From Flavobacterium ustbae (GTDB taxonomy: Bacteria > Bacteroidota > Bacteroidia > Flavobacteriales > Flavobacteriaceae), in the NCBI RefSeq assembly GCF_003946915.1, contig NZ_RPOC01000022.1, positions 1-64,000 on the forward strand: 64,000 bases of DNA, in the 5' to 3' direction. Shown piece by piece: positions 34,874-44,981 of the stretch. The first letter of the stretch is position 1, and every line of letters begins with the position of its first letter. The notes beneath the pieces are model-generated. The model was not told the DNA's origin. It saw only the letters and a list, made by a program, of their open reading frames with translations, and made no database searches. A program made the translations under genes and the position numbers.

Positions 34874-35353
34874 ATGAAAAATCTGGTAATTATTCTTTTT
34901 TGTATTCTCTGCTTTTCGTGCGGAAAAAAAGAAAACGGCAACGAAACTTCTTCTTCGGAAATTGCACAAGATACCACGCAGCAAATAAAAGTCGCAGATA
35001 AAGAACCGGTTGTCGAAAAGAACATCCAAACTGGCGATACCATTGTCATGAATGTAAAAAATGAGAAAGGACTTTTTATAGCTGAAGGAAATTTGAATTC
35101 TGCCACTTCTAAAGTTTACATCAAATTTAAAAACGAAAATTCTGCAAACCTCAAAGCAAAAATCATACTTCCTGAAGGCGGAAACATTCGCTTTAATCAA
35201 ATCATTGCACCGGATAAATCCTCAGATGGGCCATTTGGTATGGATGTAGAAAAAAAATTAGACCAGAAAGGAAATTATCTTTTAATCATTGGACATTCTC
35301 AAATGGCGGAGAATCCTTATGTTGGGAAATTTGAAGTGCAATTGGAGATGTAA
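34874..35353 (+). CDS. Hypothetical lipoprotein
   Basis: A 159-residue protein with a lipoprotein signal peptide ending in the lipobox 'CFSCGK' (Cys about 16). The mature part has an acidic, low-complexity linker (about 17-55), followed by a small beta-rich domain with 'MNVKNEKGLFIAEGNLNSATSKVYIKF'. I do not recognise the family. It is monocistronic, with its own promoter box and terminator. Confidence 0.75.
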   Translation: MKNLVIILFCILCFSCGKKENGNETSSSEIAQDTTQQIKVADKEPVVEKNIQTGDTIVMNVKNEKGLFIAEGNLNSATSKVYIKFKNENSANLKAKIILPEGGNIRFNQIIAPDKSSDGPFGMDVEKKLDQKGNYLLIIGHSQMAENPYVGKFEVQLEM

Positions 35354-35376
35354 TAAACAATTTCATACAGAATAAA

Positions 35377-35408
35377 AAAGCGCAAAATCATAAAGATTTT
35401 TGCGCTTT
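35377..35408 (+). terminator. Bidirectional terminator between convergent genes
   Basis: Hairpin aaagcgcaaaatc / gatttttgcgcttt sits between the lipoprotein stop (35353) and the GH26-like stop (35446). A runs on the left and T runs on the right allow it to work for both strands. Confidence 0.8.
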
Positions 35409-35445
35409 CTCTTTTTAAAGCTGATCGTGGAATTTGTAATAAAAT

Positions 35446-36582
35446 TTAATTATATAATTTATCAAAAAGCTCTGGGGATGCTTTCAGATATTTATCTTTT
35501 CCTATTTCTTCATTCCATTTTTTGGTGATGAAATCGCTCAGCTGTAATCTGGAATCGATTCCTTTAAAAGTCGGATTGACTTTCCATCTCGGTTTATCCT
35601 TCCAATTGGCATTAATATAACTGATTGCTTTTACCGTCTTCGGATTTTCATTTATGACTTTAAAAAACGGAACAAACCATTCTTCCCAAGCCATTTTTGC
35701 CTGTTTAGGATTGGACAAAATCATTTCTTTTGTTAATCCCGTATTGCCTTTTGGATCTTTTTTCCAATCGGTAGAAGTTGGTGCTGCTTCACAAATAAAA
35801 ACGGGTTTGTTTTTTGCTTTCGCGAAAGCGATCATATTTTCCTGTTTGTAATTATTGAAGAAAGAAAAACCGCACCAATCTACATAATCGTCGCCAGGAT
35901 ACCATTCACTCAGATATTCTAAAGTGCTTTCAAATCCTTTAGACTGCCAGACATAAGCCACATTCGTCACGCCTTGGTCGTCGAGTTTGTCTTTAATTCG
36001 CCTGAAAGCTTTTATGTAAGCTTCTCTTTCATAACGATTCCAAGGTCCATCAAATTCAAATCCGATTCGAAGAAAAACAGGACGTTTTCCTAAGCTTTTA
36101 AAGAAATCCCCCATTTTTAGAATATACGAATCTAGTTTGCCACTCGCAATTTTTTCTTCGCTGTCAATTATCGCCAGACCAATAGCCAAAGCTGAATTTT
36201 TAAAATCGGCATCATGAAGCTGTAAAGACATATTTTCTGGGCCGTCGCCCCAATCTGCTGTTTCGTAAATTCCGTCTAAGCCTGTGTAAGTAAACGAATG
36301 TCCGTCAAATTCTTCTGTAACGCCTGGCATAATATCAGTATACATCGTGAATCCGCCTGGAGCGGGAAAATGATCAAAATAACCATTTTTATCCTTTTCC
36401 GTTCCGCCTAAAGCGTCGTTTTCCTGACCAATAAATAGAATAACTTCGCCATCTTCAGGTTCAAATTTGGCTCGTTTTAGTTCTTTTTTTTCAGCAAGTT
36501 TTGCTTTTTCGTTAGTAGAATTCTGTTTGCAGTTCAACATCAAAAAACAAAATCCAACAATCAAAATATATCTTAATCCCAT
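35446..36582 (-). CDS. Putative GH26-like glycoside hydrolase, lipoprotein
   Basis: A 378-residue lipoprotein (lipobox 'LMLNCKQN', Cys about 18). The catalytic region has a TIM-barrel glycosidase pattern: 'RPVFLRIGFEFDGPWN' would hold the acid/base Glu and 'KPVFICEAAP' the nucleophile Glu, as in family 26 mannanases and xylanases. I hold the family call moderately, since the His-Glu pair typical of GH26 reads Phe-Glu here. It should be surface or periplasmic. It ends the minus-strand sugar operon after GH43 and probably starts depolymerising the glycan. Confidence 0.6.
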   Translation of the reverse strand: MGLRYILIVGFCFLMLNCKQNSTNEKAKLAEKKELKRAKFEPEDGEVILFIGQENDALGGTEKDKNGYFDHFPAPGGFTMYTDIMPGVTEEFDGHSFTYTGLDGIYETADWGDGPENMSLQLHDADFKNSALAIGLAIIDSEEKIASGKLDSYILKMGDFFKSLGKRPVFLRIGFEFDGPWNRYEREAYIKAFRRIKDKLDDQGVTNVAYVWQSKGFESTLEYLSEWYPGDDYVDWCGFSFFNNYKQENMIAFAKAKNKPVFICEAAPTSTDWKKDPKGNTGLTKEMILSNPKQAKMAWEEWFVPFFKVINENPKTVKAISYINANWKDKPRWKVNPTFKGIDSRLQLSDFITKKWNEEIGKDKYLKASPELFDKLYN

Positions 36583-36639
36583 AGTCTATTTTCTTTATTC
36601 TATTTTCTATCTTCTCAAAAAAAAATTTAAAATCTAAAA

Positions 36640-38223
36640 TCAACAATCTAAAATTCTATACTCAAACCATTCAAAATCAGCGTGAACTGAATTCGTTGCC
36701 AAATCCTGACAGCACAATCCGATCAAACAGCCAGTAAATGCTGGTCGATAACGTTCGCTTTCGTCTCGAACATAATCGTCAGACAAGATACTCATATCCA
36801 GTTTTTCGCCAATTACAGCAAAATCTTTTTTATTGTTGCTAAAGCTAAATTGCAGTTCATCACGATTGACTTCAGCTCTTAATAAAACTTCTTCAATTCC
36901 TGTCACAACCGCAATTTCTTTTTGTTCAATTATGGTATAATTACAACAGCTGACAATTGAAAGAATCTTTTCATTTTTATTTTTTGTAACATGAAAATAA
37001 TGATAATGCCCTGTGTTGTAATACAAAACCAAACCCGCCAAATGCTGAAACTTAGTTGGCTCAAAATAAACAGAAGTTGTAATTTGTACATTAAAATGCT
37101 GTAAACGTCTTGCAACCAAAGCCTGCGTATGCGTAGAAGTCAGCGATTCTTTACCTTTTAATCGTAAAAAACCCGGACGTTCAGTAAGTGAAATCCATTC
37201 TTCAGATTGTGGAATTCTTAAGGTTTGAAAATCAATCGGCAATTTATCAGAATCAAAATTTTCTCTTTCTGGATTTTCTTCAACAAAAACTTCTTTTAAA
37301 TCCGGTGACGGAATTTCTAATCTTGGCAAACTTGAACCCGATTTCAAATAAGGCCAATCGTCTTTCCATATAATTTCTTCAATTGCGGTTTCTCTTCCTA
37401 AAATGCACCTTCCCTGTTCTGTCAAAGGTCGGCTGACTAAAAAAGTAACATACCAATCTCCATTTTGAGTTTCGATAAAGGAGGCGTGACCCGCTTTCTG
37501 CAACTCATATTCGGGAGTATTTCTGGCCGTTAAAATTGGATTTTCGGGATGCGATTCATAAGGTCCCGAAATCTTTTTAGATCGCATAACCGTTTCAGCG
37601 TGACCGTATTCTGTTCCTCCTTCGGCGAGAATTAAGTAATAATAATCGTTTCTTTTATAGAGATGCGGACCTTCGGTACATCCTAAATCGGTTCCAGAAG
37701 TCAGGTAAAAGATTTCGCCAACAAGTTTTTGTTGTTCGGTGTCATATTCCTGAAGTTCGATTCCGCCAAAAAACTTTCCTTTTCTATGATCTACAAGCAT
37801 ATTCGTATACCAGGTTTTTCCATCTTCATCATGAAAAAAAGAACCGTCAAAACCTGCTGAAGTCAAATAAACGGGATCACTCCAATCTCCTAAAATATCT
37901 TGTGCTGTTACAACATAATTCGGCGTGTCTTTCCAAACTCCGTCAAAAGATTTTACATTAGTGTAAACCAGATAAAAAATTCCGTTTTTATACGATAAAC
38001 AAGGCGCCCAAACGCCGCAAGAATCGGGAACTCCTTTCATATCCAACTGCGAAAGCCGATTGAGCGGATGTGCAATCACTTTCCAGTTTTTTAAATCTTT
38101 AGAATGATGAATCTGTACGCCCGGAAACCATTCAAATGTTGAAGTTGCGATGTAATAATCATCTCCAACACGACAAATGGAAGGATCAGGATTAAAACCT
38201 TTTAAAATTGGGTTCTGAATCAT
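36640..38223 (-). CDS. GH43 beta-xylosidase-like enzyme
   Basis: A 527-residue glycoside hydrolase with the typical GH43 opening 'NPILKGFNPDPSICRVGDDYYIATSTFEWFPG' (the catalytic base Asp in 'NPDPS'), a pKa-modulating Asp in 'GFDGSFFHDEDGK', and the acid Glu in 'LGCTEGPHLYKR'. The C-terminal 200 residues form the beta-sandwich of the long XynB-type group. No signal peptide is seen, so it is cytoplasmic and acts on imported xylo- or arabino-oligosaccharides. The start overlaps the sugar-porter stop by 4 bases (ATGA). Confidence 0.87.
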   Translation of the reverse strand: MIQNPILKGFNPDPSICRVGDDYYIATSTFEWFPGVQIHHSKDLKNWKVIAHPLNRLSQLDMKGVPDSCGVWAPCLSYKNGIFYLVYTNVKSFDGVWKDTPNYVVTAQDILGDWSDPVYLTSAGFDGSFFHDEDGKTWYTNMLVDHRKGKFFGGIELQEYDTEQQKLVGEIFYLTSGTDLGCTEGPHLYKRNDYYYLILAEGGTEYGHAETVMRSKKISGPYESHPENPILTARNTPEYELQKAGHASFIETQNGDWYVTFLVSRPLTEQGRCILGRETAIEEIIWKDDWPYLKSGSSLPRLEIPSPDLKEVFVEENPERENFDSDKLPIDFQTLRIPQSEEWISLTERPGFLRLKGKESLTSTHTQALVARRLQHFNVQITTSVYFEPTKFQHLAGLVLYYNTGHYHYFHVTKNKNEKILSIVSCCNYTIIEQKEIAVVTGIEEVLLRAEVNRDELQFSFSNNKKDFAVIGEKLDMSILSDDYVRDESERYRPAFTGCLIGLCCQDLATNSVHADFEWFEYRILDC

Positions 38224-39767
38224 ATTTCTTGTTTTACGAAATCACGTTCTATTTGTTCCAACGATTTCCCTTTGGTTTCAGGAAGTATTTTATATAAAAT
38301 GTAAAAACCGATAAAAGCAATTCCACCAAAAATAGAAAAGGTTACAGCATTTCCTAAATTGGATAATTCCCACGGAAAAACCTGCTGTACGACCCAGCTC
38401 ACCAATCCGTTTACAAAACCAATTACACCAATGGCAAGACCGCGATAACGGTTTGGAAATAATTCGGAAAGCAAAACCCACATAACAGGGCCAAGCGAAA
38501 AAGCAAAACAAGCAATAAATCCCATTACGCCAACCAAGACCAGAACGGCATTCATCTGCGTCGCCATTTCTAGAATCGTCCCTTCATTTTTGGCATAGGT
38601 CTGCTCTCCTAAAGTAGATTTCATTTCTTTTTTAAAATCAACATCAGTATCATAAATTTTCCCTGCAATTGGATTTAATTTTTGAGCTATTGATGTTTCT
38701 AAAAGGGTTATTTTTTCTAAAGTTAACTGATATTTAGCTTCTTTAAATCCGTATGCGCACAAAGTCATACTGATGGCAATTCCAGCAACGCCAAATAACA
38801 ATAAAGGGCGTCGTCCCATTTTATCAATTAAAAACATGGCCACAATTGTAAAGGCAACGGTAATAAAACTCAATAAAACGCCCGACGAAAAAGAAGCATC
38901 GTTCCCAATTCCGGTTTGTTTGAAAATCGAAGTGGCATAAAAATAAATGGCATTAATTCCCGTAATTTGCTGTAAAACGCCGATAACCAATCCGACTGTA
39001 AAAACGAATTTTAGCGAAGGTTTAAAAAGATCTTTTATTTTTGGTTTTTCACTATTTTGATTTTCTTCTTTTAAACTTTCAATTATTGATTTCATTTCCA
39101 ATTCTGCTTTTTCTTCTCCATGCATGGAAATCAAAACTTTTTCGGCTTCAATATCTCTTTTCTGAGTGAAAAGCCAACGTGGACTTTCAGGCACAAAAAA
39201 CAAAAAGATGTAATATACAACTGACGGAATAATCACTATTCCAAGCATCCAGCGCCAGACATTTTCTTCTGTTAAAAAACTAGTCTGACCAGAAGTGTGC
39301 AAATAATTGAAGTAATAATTGCTCAAAAAAGCAGCAAAGAACCCCAACACAATATTGAGCTGCTGAATAGAGACTAATTTCCCTCTGTTTTCTGCCAAAG
39401 AAACTTCGGCTATATAAGTTGGTGCGATTACGAGTGCAATTCCGAATGCGATTCCGCCAATCATTCTGGCGATATAGAGCATTTCATAAGAAAAACTATA
39501 AGCCGATAAAACGATAGACGCTGCGTATAAAAATGCGGCGAGAATAAGCAGTTTTTTTCTTCCGATTATATCGCTTAATCGTCCGGAAATGAGCATGGCA
39601 AACATGGCAGTAAAAGAGGGCGAACTTACCACCCAACCGGTCTGAAAATCATTTAAATTGAATTCTGGTCCTGCGTACGACATTACTCCGGAAATAATTC
39701 CCGCGTCAAAACCAAACAAAAATCCTCCTAAAGAAACTACAAAAGCGGCAAATATTGATTTTTTCAT
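38220..39767 (-). CDS. MFS sugar porter family transporter
   Basis: A 515-residue 12-helix major facilitator protein with sugar-porter signatures 'GFLFGFDAGIISGVM', 'GRLSDIIGRKK', 'PESPRWL' and 'QQITGINAIYFYATSIF', plus the C-terminal 'PETKGKSLEQIE'. Members are sugar:proton symporters (for example XylE-like). An extra loop of about 70 residues lies between helices 9 and 10 (about 360-420). It is cotranscribed with GH43. Confidence 0.92.
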   Translation of the reverse strand: MKKSIFAAFVVSLGGFLFGFDAGIISGVMSYAGPEFNLNDFQTGWVVSSPSFTAMFAMLISGRLSDIIGRKKLLILAAFLYAASIVLSAYSFSYEMLYIARMIGGIAFGIALVIAPTYIAEVSLAENRGKLVSIQQLNIVLGFFAAFLSNYYFNYLHTSGQTSFLTEENVWRWMLGIVIIPSVVYYIFLFFVPESPRWLFTQKRDIEAEKVLISMHGEEKAELEMKSIIESLKEENQNSEKPKIKDLFKPSLKFVFTVGLVIGVLQQITGINAIYFYATSIFKQTGIGNDASFSSGVLLSFITVAFTIVAMFLIDKMGRRPLLLFGVAGIAISMTLCAYGFKEAKYQLTLEKITLLETSIAQKLNPIAGKIYDTDVDFKKEMKSTLGEQTYAKNEGTILEMATQMNAVLVLVGVMGFIACFAFSLGPVMWVLLSELFPNRYRGLAIGVIGFVNGLVSWVVQQVFPWELSNLGNAVTFSIFGGIAFIGFYILYKILPETKGKSLEQIERDFVKQEI

Positions 39768-40106
39768 TTAATATTAAAGTTGTTTTTGGATTTTTTAACC
39801 GCAAGGACGCAAGGTTTTATGCAAAACGCTCTTTGCTGTTAAATTAGAAATTAATAACCAATTTGAATGCAATTAAAATTAAACACATAGAAACATAGTT
39901 TTAAAGTGCGAATAAAAAGTCGTTTCACTTAAAATAAAACACATAGCCTATGTGAAAAAAATCTTGATTTTTTAAGAAAAACTCTAACATTGATTTTTAA
40001 AATTCTATGTTTCTATGTGTTTAAATTAATCAAGTTAAATAAGAAAATGGGCTGCTTTTTACACAGCCCAACTTCAGGCTAACATAACTTAACTATAAAC
40101 TACTCA
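39768..40106. other. Intergenic region with repeats between MFS and SusD genes
   Basis: No gene is supported. It contains an 'ACCGCAAGGACGCAAGG' fragment (39799-39815) and the inverted repeat element at 39881-40022, which may separate the SusCD unit from the enzyme unit. Confidence 0.6.
39881..40022. repeat. Inverted-repeat element with 18-bp arms
   Basis: aaacacatagaaacatag (39881-39898) and its exact reverse complement (40005-40022) bound 142 bases. An identical pair of arms bounds 52214-52340, and a single diverged arm lies at 4975-4992. The interior is not coding. Confidence 0.85.
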
Positions 40107-41720
40107 TTAATATCCTGGGTTTTGAATTAATACTGTCACTCCAACTTGCTGAATTTCTGATGCTGGAATTGGTAATAACTCGTCTCTTCCTACCATAAAT
40201 ACTTTTCCAACAGCTTCGAGAGCCGCTTTTGCATCTCCCCAACGTACTAAATCGGTGTATCTGTCCCAGCCTTCTGTGGCTAGCTCTCTTCTTCTTTCGT
40301 CTTTAACACCTTGCAAATTGTAAGCTGGTATTTTCGGATTTCCTGCTCCGTATGCCCTTTCTGTAACTAACTGAAATGAACTTGCTCCGCTTAAAACGCC
40401 ATTTCCTCCCATTAATCTGGCTTCGGCGTGCATTAACAAAACATCAGCGTAACGAATTATTTTTTCATTTAATGGAGAATCGGCATAATTTTGAAGTGCA
40501 TCCTGAACCGCAGGCGGAATCCAATATTTATACATACTCGCTTTAGATTTAAAAGCCGCCGTACCTGTTGGCCAGAAATAATTGTAGGTATCTGTCCCGA
40601 AAACCCATTGTCCTTCAGTCGCAAAATTGACTGAACCATCAGGATTTGTGCTGCAATTGCACGAAATTGCTCCTCGTCCGCCTCGTACAATAGTTTGTGG
40701 CGTAATAAAAGTATACTCTTTTCTTCGATCAGAATTGTCATAAAAATCAATTAATTCCTGTCTTGGCACACTATTTCCGAAAGCACTGTTTCCAACCGAA
40801 CTATTAAACAGAAAACCAAACATTTGATGTGTAGACGAACCCTGATTAGAATAACTCGCATTTCCTTCAAAATTATTGTATAAAGAGCCGCTGATGTAAC
40901 CAATTTCAAGAATCGATTCTTTTCCGTATTCGTTGTTTAAGTCCCAGTTGTCTTCAAATTTTTCTTCTAATGAATAACCTAAACTTATTACTTGTTCGCA
41001 GTATTTTACCGTTTCATTGTAATCTTTCTGATATAAATTTGCTTTCGCTAAAACGGCATACGCGGCGCCTTTTGTAGTTCTTCCTTTCTTTGCTGCAACT
41101 GTCGGTAAAACTTGCGCCGCTTCCAATAAATCTTTCTCTATTTGCGCATAAACTTCTGCGGCTGTAGCTTTAGGTTTTTTAAAATTATAAGAAGCATCTT
41201 TAATATATTCTGTAATTAACGGAACACCTCCAAAGTGTTTTACCAACTCGAAATAAGCAAATCCGCGTAGAAATTTGGCTTGCGCGATTAACTGATTTTT
41301 ATAGGCTTCATCTTTTATTTTTTCAGTTTCGCTAATAATTCCGATTGCGGTATTAGCTCTGGAAATCATTGTGTACCATTTTTTCCACATTCCTTCCACA
41401 CTCGGATTATTGGCCTGAATCGGATTTTTATCAAAAGCCTGACCCGCAACCCAAAACGTTGCCCATTGCGAAACTACATTGTCTGCTCGCATATCCTGAA
41501 ACATAACCGGATACATATGTCTCGTCGCCGCGCCGTCGACCTGCCATCGCAACGGATCGTAAGCAGCATTTACTAAAGCTTCAAAATCTGAATCGGTCTG
41601 AATGGCATCTGCAGTCAGTTGAGTGGTTGGTTCAATGGTCAGGAAATCTTCAGAACAGCTGTTGAGCATCAATAACATAGAAAATGCCAATACACTGTTT
41701 TTTATATATATAATTTTCAT
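40107..41720 (-). CDS. SusD/RagB-like outer-membrane glycan-binding lipoprotein
   Basis: A 537-residue SusD-family protein with lipobox 'LLMLNSCSEDFL', the SusD opening 'DALVNAAYDPL'-like stretch ('FEALVNAAYDPLRW'), 'FLRGFAYFELVKHFGGVPLI' and the C-terminal 'DERRRELATEGWDRYTDLVRWG'. It forms the lid of the SusC pore and binds the oligosaccharide. The gene follows susC at 18 bases. Confidence 0.94.
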   Translation of the reverse strand: MKIIYIKNSVLAFSMLLMLNSCSEDFLTIEPTTQLTADAIQTDSDFEALVNAAYDPLRWQVDGAATRHMYPVMFQDMRADNVVSQWATFWVAGQAFDKNPIQANNPSVEGMWKKWYTMISRANTAIGIISETEKIKDEAYKNQLIAQAKFLRGFAYFELVKHFGGVPLITEYIKDASYNFKKPKATAAEVYAQIEKDLLEAAQVLPTVAAKKGRTTKGAAYAVLAKANLYQKDYNETVKYCEQVISLGYSLEEKFEDNWDLNNEYGKESILEIGYISGSLYNNFEGNASYSNQGSSTHQMFGFLFNSSVGNSAFGNSVPRQELIDFYDNSDRRKEYTFITPQTIVRGGRGAISCNCSTNPDGSVNFATEGQWVFGTDTYNYFWPTGTAAFKSKASMYKYWIPPAVQDALQNYADSPLNEKIIRYADVLLMHAEARLMGGNGVLSGASSFQLVTERAYGAGNPKIPAYNLQGVKDERRRELATEGWDRYTDLVRWGDAKAALEAVGKVFMVGRDELLPIPASEIQQVGVTVLIQNPGY

Positions 41721-41738
41721 AACGAAAGTATTTTTAAA

Positions 41739-44700
41739 TTAAAACTTAACTTGTAATCCTACCAAAATGGTTCTTGCCTGTGGATAAAATCCTCTGTCTA
41801 TTCCCATATCCAGAGAATTATTGGCTCCAGATTCTCCAATCTCAGGATCGGTTCCGTCATACTTGGTACTTACCCATAAATTCTGACCCGTAACATAGAT
41901 TCTGAATTTGTCGATTTTTAGTTTGTCTGTTAAACTCAATGGAAGACTGTAACCTAAAGTCAGTGTTTTTAGTTTTAAGAATGAGCCGTCTTTTACATAA
42001 AAATCTGAAACCTGAGAATCTGTCAAACCAAAACCTAAAGTGTTTTTTAAGCCATTTGAAGAATAAGAATCTTTTCTGTTCGAATAACCCGCATCTGTTC
42101 TAATCGTCGCGTCATAGATATCATTTCCTTCAGAACCGTATAAAAAAGCATTGAAATCGAAGTTTTTGTAAGCCGCTCCCAAATTCACTCCATAAGTAAA
42201 ATCAGGAAGAGCACTTCCGATATAGGTTTTATCAGCTGCTGTAATTCCGGCAACTCCGTCATTGTCTTTATAAACTAAATTTCCATCTCCATCAATAGAT
42301 TCTATTTGATAACCGTAAAATCCTGCAATTGAATGTCCAACTGTCGTTAATGTAATGGGATCATTGAAGACAAAAGTTCCTGTTCCGCCGGTTAACGGCT
42401 GTCCGTTATTTCCTAAACTGGTCACTTTATTTTTGTTCTGAGCCAGATTTGCCGAGATATCCCAAGAAAATCCGTTTCCATATTTTTTTCTGTACGAAAG
42501 CAATAATTCATAACCTTTATTTTCCATATCGGCAATATTGGTTGCAGGCGCAGGATATCCGGAGAAAAGTGGAACTCCGATCGGAATTAGCATATCGCTT
42601 GTTTTTTTGATATAATAATCGAATGTCAAACCGAACGAATTATTGAAAGCATTAATATCTAAACCAAAATTCGTTTGTGCGACTTCTTCCCATTTTACAT
42701 CTGGATTAGGTAGAAACGCAGGCGTTAAACCCGAAACATTTTCTCCTCCAAAATTGGTTCCTGAACCTGAATTCAACACTGCTGAATATTGAAACGGATT
42801 AATATTATCACTTCCGTTAATACCCCAGCTTGCGCGAAGTTTTAAAAGATTAATTAGTTTAGAATCGTTTAAGAAACTTTCTTCAGAAATAACCCAACCT
42901 CCAGAAACAGAAGGAAAAACTCCTGTTCTATTATTTGATCCGAAATTGGAAGAAGAATCTGCTCTTAAAGTTCCTGACAATAAGTATTTATGCGCGTAAT
43001 CGTAATTTACTTTTCCATAAAATCCAACCAAAGCCGTATCAAAAGCATAAGGAACAGCAGAAGTAATTCCCGACGGATTACGGATTGTAGCAAAATTGGT
43101 CGATTCAAAATCATTCGTGAAAAAGCCAACTCCATTTCTTGAACTCGTTGCAAAAGACGTTTCATAAACCGACATTCCAGCCAAAACATCTAAATTATGA
43201 CTTCCTAAATTGGAGAATTTATACGAACCGTTTAAGTCAAACTGCGTCATTTTGTTCGAATAAACTGTTTCTCTCAATGTCGCATTTGTATTTACGTAAC
43301 CTTGATCAGAAAAATCAAAAGTTGGTGTAAATTGTTTGTCAAACGTATTGTCTTTATAGTGGAAATAAGTTCCTGTGATTTTAAAATCTTTAAATACTTT
43401 CCAAGTTCCTTTAATATTCGCCGACGTAATATCTGAAACCGATTTATTATTGGTAATAATCAAAGCTAAAAACGGATTGGCAACAGCACCAACAGTTGGC
43501 AACGAAACTCCATTAACGACAACTCCCTGCTGATTTCCCATTCCAAAAGGAACTGAAGGATCTTCTGGATCAAAAGCAGGATAAATGGCCGGAATAGAAT
43601 TCACAAAATTCATAATAGAAATTCCCGTTCCCGATTGGTTTTCAAAAAGATAATCTCTTTCTACATCAACCAAATTGATTCCGACATTTAAATTAAAATT
43701 TGCTGTAAGATCGGTTTCAAAATTTAGTTTAATATTTTTTCTCGTGTATTGCGATTTGCCTTCATTTCCGCCAACCATACCTTTCTGGTCAAAAAGTCCG
43801 CCTGAAATAATGTACGAGAAATTTTCTCCGCCACCAGAAATAGAAGTGCTCAAACTCGTAACTGGAGTTGTTTCAAACAATTCTCCGTACCAATCTGTAT
43901 TTGGTAATTTGGCAATTTCCGTCGGCGTAAATACATTTCCGTTCCCTGGATTTTTAGTTCTAAAATCATTTAAATAAGAAACATAAGCGTCTTTGTTCAT
44001 TAAATCTGGTTTATTTCCAAGAGATTGAAAACCCGTATAGGTATCAATTGTAACTTTCGGTTTAGCCTGATTACGTCTTCCGGTTTTGGTTTCAACTAAA
44101 ATTACTCCGTTTCCTCCACGCGCTCCATAAATCGCCGCTGATGCCGCATCTTTTAAAACGTTCATACTTTTAATATCATCGGGATTAAGGAAATTCAGAT
44201 TAGGAACTTGTTGCCCGTCAACTAAATATAATGGTGCAGACGCTCCAACCGAAGAAGCTCCACGTAAACGAACCGTAAGTGGCGCGCCAGGAGAACCCGA
44301 AGTCTGAACTACCGTAACTCCAGGCGTTGTTCCTTGCAAAGCGGCTTCTGGACGGGCTACGGCCAATTCTGAAATCTGAGCCGCATTTACAACTCCTACC
44401 GCTGTCGAAACCGCTTTTTTGTTTTGCGTTTGCCCGTATCCTACAACTACAACCTGATCTAAATTGTTCATGCTTTCGTTTAACGTAATCGTGATATTTT
44501 GATTTCTTTTTAATGCAACTTCTTTCGTTTCATATCCTAAATAACTCACTATTAAAATTGCTGTTTCTGAAGCTAAAGAAATAGAGAACTTTCCATCAAA
44601 ATCTGAAGTTGTTCCTATATTGCTTCCTTTAATTTTCAAATCTACTCCTGGCAACGGACCTGTATTTGAGGTCACTACTCCAGATACATTTTGTGAAAAT

Positions 44701-44759
44701 GAATGTGCCGTCATCAAGAGGAAAACGGACATGACCATTTTGAATAAGTAATTTTTCAT
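41739..44759 (-). CDS. SusC/RagA-like TonB-dependent transporter
   Basis: A 1006-residue TonB-linked outer membrane protein. It has a signal peptide, a CarboxypepD_reg-like domain (about 22-105: 'NVSGVVTSNTGPLPGVDLK'), a 'VVVVGYGQT' linker, a plug domain ('LYLVDGQQVPNLNFLNPDDI', 'SAAIYGARGGNGVILVETK') and a 22-strand barrel with C-terminal 'ARTILVGLQVKF'. It imports oligosaccharides together with the SusD-like lipoprotein. It is the first gene of the minus-strand operon; a promoter box is at 44812-44819. Confidence 0.95.
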   Translation of the reverse strand: MKNYLFKMVMSVFLLMTAHSFSQNVSGVVTSNTGPLPGVDLKIKGSNIGTTSDFDGKFSISLASETAILIVSYLGYETKEVALKRNQNITITLNESMNNLDQVVVVGYGQTQNKKAVSTAVGVVNAAQISELAVARPEAALQGTTPGVTVVQTSGSPGAPLTVRLRGASSVGASAPLYLVDGQQVPNLNFLNPDDIKSMNVLKDAASAAIYGARGGNGVILVETKTGRRNQAKPKVTIDTYTGFQSLGNKPDLMNKDAYVSYLNDFRTKNPGNGNVFTPTEIAKLPNTDWYGELFETTPVTSLSTSISGGGENFSYIISGGLFDQKGMVGGNEGKSQYTRKNIKLNFETDLTANFNLNVGINLVDVERDYLFENQSGTGISIMNFVNSIPAIYPAFDPEDPSVPFGMGNQQGVVVNGVSLPTVGAVANPFLALIITNNKSVSDITSANIKGTWKVFKDFKITGTYFHYKDNTFDKQFTPTFDFSDQGYVNTNATLRETVYSNKMTQFDLNGSYKFSNLGSHNLDVLAGMSVYETSFATSSRNGVGFFTNDFESTNFATIRNPSGITSAVPYAFDTALVGFYGKVNYDYAHKYLLSGTLRADSSSNFGSNNRTGVFPSVSGGWVISEESFLNDSKLINLLKLRASWGINGSDNINPFQYSAVLNSGSGTNFGGENVSGLTPAFLPNPDVKWEEVAQTNFGLDINAFNNSFGLTFDYYIKKTSDMLIPIGVPLFSGYPAPATNIADMENKGYELLLSYRKKYGNGFSWDISANLAQNKNKVTSLGNNGQPLTGGTGTFVFNDPITLTTVGHSIAGFYGYQIESIDGDGNLVYKDNDGVAGITAADKTYIGSALPDFTYGVNLGAAYKNFDFNAFLYGSEGNDIYDATIRTDAGYSNRKDSYSSNGLKNTLGFGLTDSQVSDFYVKDGSFLKLKTLTLGYSLPLSLTDKLKIDKFRIYVTGQNLWVSTKYDGTDPEIGESGANNSLDMGIDRGFYPQARTILVGLQVKF

Positions 44760-44811
44760 AAACGCTGGTTTTTTAAATTTGGATTTTTTGGTCTTTTTTT
44801 TGTTAATAGTT

Positions 44812-44819
44812 CAAATATA
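44812..44819 (-). promoter_or_regulatory. -7 promoter box for the SusC/SusD operon
   Basis: Minus-strand TATATTTG is an exact TAnnTTTG match. It lies 52 bases before the ATG at 44759. Confidence 0.5.
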
Positions 44820-44965
44820 TAGACGTGAAATAGGAATAGTTTAATTTTTAACTTCATTAAACTCCAAATCGAAAAAATCTTAATTCTTCAAAATTGAAAA
44901 CAGTAATTGAAAAAAAGCAGCAAATTCAAGGCATCAAAACAGATTGAAATTTTTAGCGAAATTTT

Positions 44966-44981
44966 ACTTAAAGGTTTAAGT
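44966..44981. promoter_or_regulatory. Candidate LacI-family operator
   Basis: ACTTAAAGGTTTAAGT has perfect 7-bp arms around a 2-base centre. LacI-family operators are palindromes of this length. It lies about 185 bases upstream of the LacI gene and about 150 bases behind the SusC promoter. Confidence 0.4.

Noticed and set aside
34730..35200. Antisense frame over the lipoprotein gene
   Set aside because: It is Phe-rich and lies opposite a gene with promoter box, lipobox and terminator.
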